Assembly (NCBI GenBank): GCA_029935295.1
Contig: JAOZKP010000145.1
Location: forward strand, 1-7,200
Length of the DNA stretch: 7,200 nucleotides
Origin: a bacterium
GTDB taxonomy: Bacteria > Desulfobacterota > Anaeroferrophillalia > Anaeroferrophillales > Tharpellaceae
Direction: 5' to 3'
In this document: one piece after another, positions 1 through 5,869 of the stretch
Position numbering within the stretch: the stretch's first letter is position 1
How the letters are laid out: every line of letters begins with the position of its first letter
Notes under the pieces: model-generated
The model's input: the letters and a program-made list of their open reading frames with translations, nothing else
What the model was told of the DNA's origin: nothing
Databases searched by the model: none
Translations under genes and position numbers: made by a program

Positions 1-33
1 TGAGTGAAGTTTTTTTAAGTTGTAATCAAAAAT

Positions 34-38
34 GGAGG
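34..38 (+). promoter_or_regulatory. Shine-Dalgarno GGAGG that sets the ferritin start
   Basis: GGAGG is followed by 8 bases and then the ATG at 47. It overlaps the alternative ATG at 32, which has no ribosome binding site of its own, so it decides between the two starts. Confidence 0.85.
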
Positions 39-46
39 TTTGTAAA

Positions 47-559
47 ATGATAAACCAGAAAGTTGAAACCGCATTGAATGAACAGGTTAATGCCGAGATC
101 TACTCATCCTATCTCTATCTGTCGATGTCGTCCTATTTTTCTTCAATTAATCTCTCCGGTTTTGCCCAGTGGATGAAATCCCAGGCCTTGGAAGAGATGG
201 TGCATGCGATGAAAATTTATGATTATATCAATGAACGCGGCGGCCGGGTGCTGCTGACGGCAATCGATGCCCCGCCGACGAGCTGGGATAATCCGGTGGT
301 CGTTTTTTCTGAGACTCTGGCGCATGAGCAGAAGGTGACGGGGTTGATTAACAATCTGGTTGATATTGCTATCGCCGAGAAAGATCATGCTACCAATATC
401 TTCCTCCAGTGGTTTGTTTCGGAACAGGTTGAAGAGGAGGCTTCGGTTGATGAAGTTCTCCAGAAGTTGAAGATGGTTGGTGATCAGGGCCATGGTCTCT
501 TTATGATGGACCGTGAATTAGGTGCTCGAACTCCGGCCGCACTGACTGCATCAGAATAA
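47..559 (+). CDS. ftnA: Non-haem bacterial ferritin (FtnA type), 170 aa
   Basis: This is a cytoplasmic iron-storage protein. Ferritins of this type assemble into 24-subunit shells that oxidise Fe(II) at a ferroxidase centre and store it as a mineral core. Numbering from the ATG at 47, the four-helix bundle carries the ferroxidase ligands at the same numbers as E. coli FtnA: E17, Y24, E50 and H53 (in LEEMVH), E94 (in AHEQK), and E126, Q127, E129 and E130 (in SEQVEEE). There is no methionine at a haem-ligand position that I can see, so ferritin is preferred over bacterioferritin. The length is typical of the family. An in-frame ATG at 32 would add five residues (MEVCK), but that ATG overlaps the strong GGAGG at 34-38, which is 8 bases from the ATG at 47, so the later start is chosen. 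The promoter lies largely outside the window, and no Fur-box-like sequence is visible in the 31 bases upstream of the ATG at 32. Assignment to the family is secure; the symbol is by similarity to E. coli. Confidence 0.95.
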   Translation: MINQKVETALNEQVNAEIYSSYLYLSMSSYFSSINLSGFAQWMKSQALEEMVHAMKIYDYINERGGRVLLTAIDAPPTSWDNPVVVFSETLAHEQKVTGLINNLVDIAIAEKDHATNIFLQWFVSEQVEEEASVDEVLQKLKMVGDQGHGLFMMDRELGARTPAALTASE

Positions 560-586
560 TAATTTGCGCAGTTCTTTAGAGGTGGC

Positions 587-708
587 TTTTTTACCAGAGC
601 ACAGAGTTCACAGAGAAAATCTTTCAGTTGTAAATCACTCTTTTCTCTGTGTTCTCTAGTGAGCAGAGCGAACGAGTGGTTAATTGAAGTTGTTACTTGA
701 AGTTGCCA
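587..708 (+). repeat. Dispersed intergenic repeat, copy 1 (hairpin-forming)
   Basis: This fills most of the 169-bp gap between the ferritin and DUF255 genes. It matches the region 5649-5757 read on the opposite strand. Exact shared blocks are CAGAGTTCACA (602-612), CTCTGTGTTCTCTAG (645-659), GCGAACGAGTGGT (668-680) and a terminal AGTTGCCA (701-708), with diverged sequence between them. Copy 1 also contains a 13-bp-period tandem of TTGAAGTTG (684-692 and 697-705) that copy 2 lacks. No open reading frame of interest crosses it. The pattern (conserved ends, variable middle, strong stem, intergenic position) is that of a small non-coding repeat family such as a REP- or MITE-like element. Whether more copies exist outside the window cannot be seen. 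Confidence 0.8.
603..657 (+). repeat. Inverted repeat/hairpin inside repeat copy 1
   Basis: CACAGAGAAAA (609-619) is exactly complementary to TTTTCTCTGTG (641-651) around a 21-base loop. The stem extends past a TT/TT mismatch with AGAG (603-606) against CTCT (654-657). It lies 43 bases after the ferritin stop and could protect the 3' end of that transcript. There is no U-run after the stem, so it does not look like a standard intrinsic terminator. Confidence 0.75.
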
Positions 709-728
709 ACTAATTTAAGGGAAATTAA

Positions 729-2525
729 ATGACTAATCGTCTCCAAAATGAGGCAAGTGCTTATCTACGGCAGCATGCGGAGCAGCCGGTTGACTGGTAT
801 CCGTGGGGGGAAGAGGCTCTGGCTAAGGCCAGAAGTGAAGATAAGCCGATTTTTCTTTCAATCGGCTATTCAACCTGCCACTGGTGCCATGTTATGGCCC
901 ATGAAACTTTTGCTGATGCCGAAGTTGCCGAGTTGTTGCGGAATAATTTTGTAGCGGTAAAAGTCGACCGGGAAGAGCGCCCTGATCTCGATCAGATCTA
1001 TATGTTGAGCTGCCAGTTTTTTACCGGTTCCGGCGGCTGGCCGCTCTCTATTTTTATCTCTCCGGAAGGTATGCCTTTTTTTGCCGGGACCTATTTCCCG
1101 AAACAGAGTAACGCCGAGTTGAAAATGCCGGGTTTTATCGAGGTTTTAAATTATCTCTCCAACCGTTGGCAGAATGAGCGTCAAGGTCTGCTTGCCAATG
1201 GTGAGAAAGTTGTTGATCTCTTGCGTTCACAGCTAAATGTGCCAGCTCTGGAAGAGGTTTTGAGTGTTGACCTTTTAGGCGCGGCCGCCGAACATTTGCA
1301 TGAAAACTTTGATAGTAAAAATGGTGGTTTTGGTGAAGCCCCAAAATTCCCGACGCCGCATCAGTTGTTGTTTCTTTTGCGCTGGCAGCAGCGCAGTGGC
1401 TCGGAAATTGCGCTGACAATGGTTGCAAAGACCCTTGATAAAATGGCGGCCGGCGGAATATTTGATCATCTTGGCGGCGGTTTCCATCGTTATGCAGTTG
1501 ATAAAGAGTGGCAGATTCCCCATTTCGAAAAGATGCTTTACGATCAGGCGATGCTGGCTTTGGTTTATAGCGAAGCGTTTAAAATTACCGGCAAAAAACT
1601 TTATGGTGACGTGGTTGCCGCGATTTTTGCCTACGTTGAGCGTGATCTCAAAAATGAATCCGGGCTCTTTTCTGCGGCTCAGGATGCTGACAGTGAAGGG
1701 GTTGAAGGGGCTTTCTACGTCTGGACCAAAGCCCAGATTATAGCTGAACTCGGCGAATTATCCGGGGAACGCTTCTGTCTTCATTACGGTGTTGATGAAG
1801 CGGGTAATTTCCCTGAAATTAAAGCGAGCAATGTTCTTCATCTGACCGAAAATGGAGACGGTGAAGATCAAGAAGTCTTTGCCGAATATCTGGCTGAGAG
1901 CCGGGAAAAACTTTTCCGGGTCCGCTCTTTGCGGTCGGCACCGTTTATTGACAGTAAAATAGTTACTGCCTGGAATGGCTTGATGATTGCCGCCCTGGCG
2001 CGGGCGGCAGTGGTTTTTGAAAATTCTGATTACCTCAAAACCGCAGCCGCAGCGGCGGTAGCTCTCAAAAAGAGTTCCGGTCGAGATAAGAGTCGTTTGT
2101 GGCGTTTGGGACAGGTTGCCGGAACCACCAGCGCAACGCCTGCTTTTTTAGATGACTATGCCTATTTGATCTGGGGGCTCATCGAGCTTGACCGGGCCGG
2201 CGGCGACCCTGAGTTTCTAGAGTGGGCCAAAGAGCTTACTGTTTCTGTGAATGAGCTTTTCTGGGATGAAAAGGGCGAGCGCTTTTTCTATAGCGGCAGT
2301 GATGCCGAAGAGCTGATCGCCCGGAATCTCGAACTTCATGACGGGGTTCTGCCCGGCAGCAATTCGGTGATGATTGCTAACCTGCTCAATCTGGCGGCCG
2401 CCGGGGGTGATCCAGAATGGCGGGAACAGGCCGAAAAAACCCTTGGCCGTGGGGCTGGTTTTGCTGCTAAAACCCCGCTTTTATATCTGCATTATTTGAG
2501 CGTTTTAAGTGACTATCTGCCTTAA
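729..2525 (+). CDS. DUF255 thioredoxin-like protein (YyaL/SPATA20 family), C-terminally short
   Basis: This belongs to the widespread DUF255 family (B. subtilis YyaL, human SPATA20): a thioredoxin-like domain followed by a six-hairpin alpha/alpha barrel related to N-acylglucosamine 2-epimerases. The biochemical role is not settled. Residues 1-165 hold the thioredoxin-like part, with NRLQNEASAYLRQHAEQPVDW at the start (family form: NRL..E.SPYL.QHA..PVDW) and a CxxC at C50-C53 in CHWCHVM. Barrel motifs follow in the normal order: FGEAPKFP, HFEKMLYDQAML, AQDADSEGVEGAFYVW, TAWNGLMIAALARA, FLDDYAYL and NSVMIANLLNLA. No signal peptide or membrane segment is seen, so it should be cytoplasmic. The ATG at 729 has AAGGGA at 717-722, six bases upstream. 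At 598 residues it ends near the point (YLHYLSVLSDYLP) where family members of about 690 residues continue for another 90-100 residues, usually including a Cys-containing tail. The stop lies 8 bp before an inverted repeat. I see no convincing promoter between repeat copy 1 and the start. Confidence 0.9.
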   Translation: MTNRLQNEASAYLRQHAEQPVDWYPWGEEALAKARSEDKPIFLSIGYSTCHWCHVMAHETFADAEVAELLRNNFVAVKVDREERPDLDQIYMLSCQFFTGSGGWPLSIFISPEGMPFFAGTYFPKQSNAELKMPGFIEVLNYLSNRWQNERQGLLANGEKVVDLLRSQLNVPALEEVLSVDLLGAAAEHLHENFDSKNGGFGEAPKFPTPHQLLFLLRWQQRSGSEIALTMVAKTLDKMAAGGIFDHLGGGFHRYAVDKEWQIPHFEKMLYDQAMLALVYSEAFKITGKKLYGDVVAAIFAYVERDLKNESGLFSAAQDADSEGVEGAFYVWTKAQIIAELGELSGERFCLHYGVDEAGNFPEIKASNVLHLTENGDGEDQEVFAEYLAESREKLFRVRSLRSAPFIDSKIVTAWNGLMIAALARAAVVFENSDYLKTAAAAAVALKKSSGRDKSRLWRLGQVAGTTSATPAFLDDYAYLIWGLIELDRAGGDPEFLEWAKELTVSVNELFWDEKGERFFYSGSDAEELIARNLELHDGVLPGSNSVMIANLLNLAAAGGDPEWREQAEKTLGRGAGFAAKTPLLYLHYLSVLSDYLP

Positions 2526-2532
2526 AAACTTC

Positions 2533-2676
2533 AGGAGGCTGTCCGAGAATGCTCTTTTTCCCCAGCTCTTCGTTGTTTTTTGAAAATAATGCTCGAAATA
2601 TATAAGTATATACCTGTGCTTATTTTCAAAAAACGCCTCAATCTGAGAAAAAATTTCTATTCTCAGCCGGCTTCCT
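2533..2676. repeat. 144-bp imperfect inverted repeat (MITE-like or large hairpin)
   Basis: The core arms GTTTTTTGAAAATAA (2575-2589) and TTATTTTCAAAAAAC (2620-2634) are perfectly complementary over 15 bp. The outer ends also pair: 2533-2550 (AGGAGGCTGTCCGAGAAT) matches the reverse complement of 2659-2676 (AGGAAGCCGGCTGAGAAT) at 14 of 18 positions. TTTTTC-like blocks between them pair in part. The loop contains an AT-rich TATATA-AG-TATATA. It fills nearly the whole gap between the DUF255 and antiporter genes. Possible roles are a non-autonomous mobile element, an RNA hairpin that ends or attenuates transcription, or both. There is no clear U-run after the outer stem and no clear target-site duplication. 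Confidence 0.75.
2580..2606 (+). promoter_or_regulatory. Weak promoter-like pair in the inverted-repeat loop
   Basis: TTGAAA (2580-2585) and TATAAG (2601-2606) resemble -35 and -10 boxes, but the spacing is only 15 bp. They lie upstream of the antiporter gene inside the AT-rich centre of the inverted repeat, where such matches arise easily by chance. Confidence 0.2.
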
Positions 2677-2682
2677 AGGGAG
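2677..2682 (+). promoter_or_regulatory. Shine-Dalgarno AGGGAG for the GTG-started antiporter gene
   Basis: AGGGAG lies six bases before the GTG at 2689 and supports that start. It directly abuts the right end of the inverted repeat (2676), so folding of the leader RNA could affect access of the ribosome. Confidence 0.75.
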
Positions 2683-2688
2683 ATTTTT

Positions 2689-4374
2689 GTGAATGCGATT
2701 CTGGCGGTAAGTATTCTGGTGACGGCCGGCCTCCTCGGTGGGAGCCTGGCGCAGCGTTTGCGTTTGCCGTCGGTTACCGGAAATATTATTGCCGGAATTA
2801 TTATCGGCCCCTACTTTTCCCACCTGTTAACGTATGAGATTGTTTATCATACCCTGAAACCGATTTCCGAGATTGCTTTAAGTCTGATCGCGGTTTCGAT
2901 TGCTTCCCATCTAAAAATACGGCGGATTGCGCCGCAGGCCTTAAGTCTGGTTACTATAGCTTTGTCGCAGGCCCTGCTGGCAATGGCCGCAGTCTTCTTT
3001 CTCTGTAATCTCTGGCTTGATAATTGGGTTGTTTCGCTGCTCCTGGCAACGGTTGCCGCTTCCACGGCACCGGCAGCCACACTCTCCGTTATTCGGGAAA
3101 CTGAAGCCGACGGCCCTTTAGTGAAAAATCTGTTGTCAGTTGTGGCTCTGGATAATGTTTTAGCCATCGTTATTTTTGTCCTGGTTTCAGTGATTATCGG
3201 CAGTCACCTTGAGGGCCAGGTCGGTTGGAGTGGTCAGGTGCTTAAAGCCGGGCAGGTTCTGGGCGTGGCCCTTTTTCTCGGAGTCAGCAGCGGCACCCTG
3301 ATGGTTATTTTAGCCCGGCAGCTGAAAGAGAAGGCCCATTTTGTTTCATTGCTGCTGATGGCTGTCTGTTTTACGACCGGTATCTCATTGTGGGCTGAAA
3401 TATCCCCCCTGCTGCCGAATATGATTTTAGGATTTGTGATTACGAATTTTTCTACTTCCAATCACCAGATTCTGACTTCAATCGAAGATCTCGAACCTTT
3501 CCTTTATGTCTGCTTTTTTACTCTGGCGGGAACCCATCTCGACCTGCGTCTGCTGCCTTCTCTGGGAGTTGTTGGGAGTATCTATGTTTTTGCCCGTTAC
3601 GGCGGGAAACTGGTTGGTGCCGGTTTTAGTGCCTGGTTGACCCGGGCGCCGCAGCCGGTTGCCAGGCTCTTAGGGTTCTGCCTGGTGCCGCAGGCCGGTG
3701 TGGCGATCGGCCTGGTGGTAGCGATTCAGGAAAATCCCCTGTTTAATCCTTATGAGAGCACTGTGACCGCGATTATTCTGGCTTCTATAGTTGTCAGTGA
3801 ACTGGTTGGTCCGGTGCTGGTGAAAAATGTTTTACACCGTGCCGGTGAGATTGGCAAAGCCGGACATCTGCTTTTCGGAATTGTCGGTCGTGATGCCGTG
3901 GCTCTCGATTTTAAAGCTGTCGACAAGTGGGAATTGCTAAAGGAAATGGTTGATTTTGCCGTAACCGTCCATAAACTGCCGGATGAATTGCGGGAACCTC
4001 TGCTCTATTCAGTGCTTGAGCGTGAACGCTCATTGAGTACCGGTCTGGGTAAAGGGGTGGCGATTCCTCATGGTGTTCTCGCCGCCGGTCTGGCGCCCCG
4101 CAGCCGGGGGATCATGGGGGTTATGGCCGTGGTTAGAGATGGAGTCGATTTTAACTCACTAGACGGCAAAAAGGCCCAAGTTGTTATCCTGATGGTTATT
4201 CCGGAACACTGCTTTGAGGATCACCTAAAAACTCTGGCTGCAGTCTCCCGGGTTTTCAGTCGTAAAGAGATAACTGAACGGGTGGTTGCAGCCGCAACGG
4301 CGCATGACGTTTATCATCTGATTTTTGCCGAGGAACACGGCGAGTTCGATTATTCAGTGGTGGAACCGGATTGA
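2689..4374 (+). CDS. CPA2-type cation/proton antiporter fused to a PTS EIIA (PtsN-like) domain
   Basis: This is an inner-membrane antiporter expected to exchange Na+ or K+ for H+, with a cytoplasmic regulatory tail. Residues 1 to about 385 are hydrophobic and form many transmembrane helices of the Na+/H+ exchanger fold. Family marks include VTGNIIAGIIIGP near residue 30, an Asp-Asn pair (D155-N156 in VALDNVLAIV) at the place where CPA2 proteins have ND, DD or similar ion-binding pairs, PQAGVAIGL from P334, and a closing GPVLVKNVLHRAGEI. Residues from about 409 to 550 form a PTS EIIA type 2 (fructose/mannitol/PtsN-like) domain: LLYSVLERERSLSTGLG, then GVAIPHG with H461 at the position normally phosphorylated by HPr. 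The GTG start is supported by AGGGAG six bases upstream; the next ATG in another frame is not used. The ion specificity cannot be read from the sequence. Phosphorylation or EIIA-type sensing as control of transport is inferred from the fusion. The gene converges with the M20 gene, with a 34-bp gap and no clear terminator. Confidence 0.88.
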   Translation: MNAILAVSILVTAGLLGGSLAQRLRLPSVTGNIIAGIIIGPYFSHLLTYEIVYHTLKPISEIALSLIAVSIASHLKIRRIAPQALSLVTIALSQALLAMAAVFFLCNLWLDNWVVSLLLATVAASTAPAATLSVIRETEADGPLVKNLLSVVALDNVLAIVIFVLVSVIIGSHLEGQVGWSGQVLKAGQVLGVALFLGVSSGTLMVILARQLKEKAHFVSLLLMAVCFTTGISLWAEISPLLPNMILGFVITNFSTSNHQILTSIEDLEPFLYVCFFTLAGTHLDLRLLPSLGVVGSIYVFARYGGKLVGAGFSAWLTRAPQPVARLLGFCLVPQAGVAIGLVVAIQENPLFNPYESTVTAIILASIVVSELVGPVLVKNVLHRAGEIGKAGHLLFGIVGRDAVALDFKAVDKWELLKEMVDFAVTVHKLPDELREPLLYSVLERERSLSTGLGKGVAIPHGVLAAGLAPRSRGIMGVMAVVRDGVDFNSLDGKKAQVVILMVIPEHCFEDHLKTLAAVSRVFSRKEITERVVAAATAHDVYHLIFAEEHGEFDYSVVEPD

Positions 4375-4408
4375 CGGGCCAGTGTACAGAACAAGAAAAC
4401 TTTTGTCG

Positions 4409-5602
4409 TCAAAGTTTACTGACTATTTCATCTCCCTTTTGGGCAATATCATACAATGTGCTCAGGGCAACTTCGAGTGCGGTTTCATCAATATCAAAAA
4501 GGGAGCTGTGGAGCGGGTGGATGATGCCTTTCTCCTGGTTGCCGCAGCCTAAGAAAAAATAACAGCCGGGGGTGAGTTCGGCGAAACGGGCAAAATCTTC
4601 GCCACCGAGTAGCGGCGGGCCATTGTCTTCAAAATTAGTTATTGCCGGGTTTTCATTGAGAATATCCGCCATTATATCGCAAAGACGCGGATCATTTTTC
4701 AGCGCCGGCGCGACTTCACTGATCTCAATCTCAGCTTCAGCTGCAAATGCCGGCGGCAATTCGGTGACAATGCGCTGCAGAGCGCTGTGCAGGCGCTGAT
4801 GCTGTTCGTGCGAGAGCGAACGAATCGTTCCAGTCATGACCACCTGGTCAGCAATTATATTGGAAACGGTGCCGCCGTTAATTGTGCCGATAGAGATCAA
4901 AGCCGGATCGATGGGATCGATATTTTTGCAGATCAAGTGGTTGAATGCGAGAATCAACTGGGCTGCGACCTGAATTGCATCGACTGCTTTTTCGGGGATG
5001 CAGGCGTGGGCTGAGCGGCCCTTAATGGTTATGGTGAAATGTTCAGTTGCGGCCATAAAAGCCTGACGGTGTAGCCGGGCGGAGCCGACCTCCAGTTCTG
5101 GAAAGAAGTGGAAGCCGAAAATTGCCGCCGGCGGGGTCTGGAAAAGGCCATCTTTGAGCATGGCATTGGCGCCCATGCCGTTCTCTTCGGCAGGTTGGAA
5201 AATAAATTTTACCGGAGAGCTCAAAACCTGTGGATTTTCCGTCAGACAGGCGGCCAGTCCCAACAGCGTGGCGGTATGGGCATCATGGGCGCAGGCGTGC
5301 ATAACGCCGGGGTTGCATGAGGCGTAATCTGTTTTTTTGTGATCATTCAGAGGCAGAGCATCAAAATCGGCGCGAAAAGCAATGGTTTTTTTGCAGTTAT
5401 CCGAATCGTTGCCGATTTCGGCCACAATTCCATGGCCGCCAAAATTAGACTGGTGTTTAATTCCGTAATCAGTTAATATTTGACTGATAAACTGGGCACT
5501 TGCAACCTCTTTGCCGGAGATTTCCGGATGGCGATGCAGGTGACGGCGCCATTTTTTAATCAGTGGAAAAAATTTTTTCAGATGAGAACTGTTGTTATTC
5601 AT
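4409..5602 (-). CDS. M20D family amidohydrolase (N-acyl amino acid / hippurate hydrolase-like)
   Basis: This is a metal-dependent hydrolase of peptidase family M20D, which cleaves N-acyl or indole-acetyl amino acid conjugates such as hippurate. It shows RRHLHRHPEISGKE near residue 19, FRADFDALPL at 76-85, and MHACAHDAHTATLLG from 101. Likely metal ligands are C104, H106, E140, H165 (GFHFFPELEVG) and H365 (HSSLFDIDE); E139 is the likely general base. The lid/dimerisation domain lies at about residues 180-290 (GRSAHACIPEKAVDAI). The family form is HACGHDAH; here the Gly is Ala105. The length of 397 residues is normal, no signal peptide is seen, and it should be cytoplasmic. The start is supported by GGAG on the minus strand (plus-strand 5610-5613), seven bases from the ATG. 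It reads away from the 442-residue gene and toward the antiporter. The exact substrate is unknown. Confidence 0.93.
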   Translation of the reverse strand: MNNNSSHLKKFFPLIKKWRRHLHRHPEISGKEVASAQFISQILTDYGIKHQSNFGGHGIVAEIGNDSDNCKKTIAFRADFDALPLNDHKKTDYASCNPGVMHACAHDAHTATLLGLAACLTENPQVLSSPVKFIFQPAEENGMGANAMLKDGLFQTPPAAIFGFHFFPELEVGSARLHRQAFMAATEHFTITIKGRSAHACIPEKAVDAIQVAAQLILAFNHLICKNIDPIDPALISIGTINGGTVSNIIADQVVMTGTIRSLSHEQHQRLHSALQRIVTELPPAFAAEAEIEISEVAPALKNDPRLCDIMADILNENPAITNFEDNGPPLLGGEDFARFAELTPGCYFFLGCGNQEKGIIHPLHSSLFDIDETALEVALSTLYDIAQKGDEIVSKL

Positions 5603-5622
5603 GACTAAACTCCTGCATTTCT

Positions 5623-5628
5623 ATTGTA
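5623..5628 (-). promoter_or_regulatory. Possible -10 box for the M20 gene
   Basis: On the minus strand TACAAT lies about 20 bases before the ATG of the M20 gene and just upstream of its Shine-Dalgarno site. A TTGAAA is present upstream but only 13 bases away, too close for a standard -35. This is a weak call. Confidence 0.25.
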
Positions 5629-5648
5629 ACCGGTTTGTGATTTTCAAA

Positions 5649-5757
5649 TGGCAACTTTCTTACCACTCGTTCGCTTGCGCTCTCTAGAGAACACAGAGAG
5701 CAAGAAGAGTATATTGGCAGCAGCTCGTCTTTTCTTTGTGAACTCTGTGGTGAAAAG
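5649..5757 (-). repeat. Dispersed intergenic repeat, copy 2 (inverted relative to copy 1)
   Basis: Read on the minus strand, this matches 587-708. The shared exact blocks lie at 5737-5747 (CAGAGTTCACA), 5684-5698 (CTCTGTGTTCTCTAG), 5662-5674 (GCGAACGAGTGGT) and 5649-5656 (AGTTGCCA), all in the same order as in copy 1. The stem is less perfect than in copy 1 (CACAGAG against CTTTGTG, with a G-U pair), and the middle has diverged. It sits in the gap between the divergent M20 and 442-residue genes, between their likely promoters. A spurious small reading frame runs through it on the minus strand. Confidence 0.8.
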
Positions 5758-5784
5758 AACATTTTTGGAATAGTTAGTTTTGGT

Positions 5785-5813
5785 TTGCGGCGCTCCTGTT
5801 TCTGAGATAAAAT
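5785..5813 (+). promoter_or_regulatory. Candidate sigma-70-type promoter for the 442-residue gene
   Basis: TTGCGG (5785-5790) and TAAAAT (5808-5813) are separated by exactly 17 bp and point toward the gene starting at 5870. This would give a leader of about 50 bases. It is the best promoter match in the window, and it lies just outside repeat copy 2. Confidence 0.45.
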
Positions 5814-5869
5814 CATTGTAGTGGAGTTTGCCGGGGTGGTCAAGCGGGTAGAGAGTAAAGATTGTTATT

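Noticed and set aside
32..46. ATG at 32 as the ferritin start
   Set aside because: It overlaps the Shine-Dalgarno site for the ATG at 47 and adds five residues (MEVCK) not expected for the family, whereas the shorter form places the ferroxidase ligands at standard numbers.
143..493. 116-codon minus-strand frame inside the ferritin gene
   Set aside because: It is a shadow of a clear ferritin gene with no motif or start signal of its own.
4375..4408. Bidirectional terminator between the convergent antiporter and M20 genes
   Set aside because: Only a weak AT-rich inverted match (ACAAGAAAACTTTTGT) is present, with no GC stem followed by a U-run on either strand.
5595..5843. 82-codon minus-strand reading frame upstream of the M20 gene
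   Set aside because: It runs through repeat copy 2, starts at TTG, has no good ribosome binding site, and its SPQSSQRK and CSLCSL stretches are simply the translated ACAGAG-type repeat. It also overlaps the M20 start.
5830..5856. tRNA-like 5' sequence (GGGGTGGTCAAGCGGGTAGAG resembles a D-arm)
   Set aside because: No matching acceptor stem, anticodon arm or proper GGTTCGAATCC-type T-arm follows at the right distance, and the 442-residue gene begins within the would-be tRNA.
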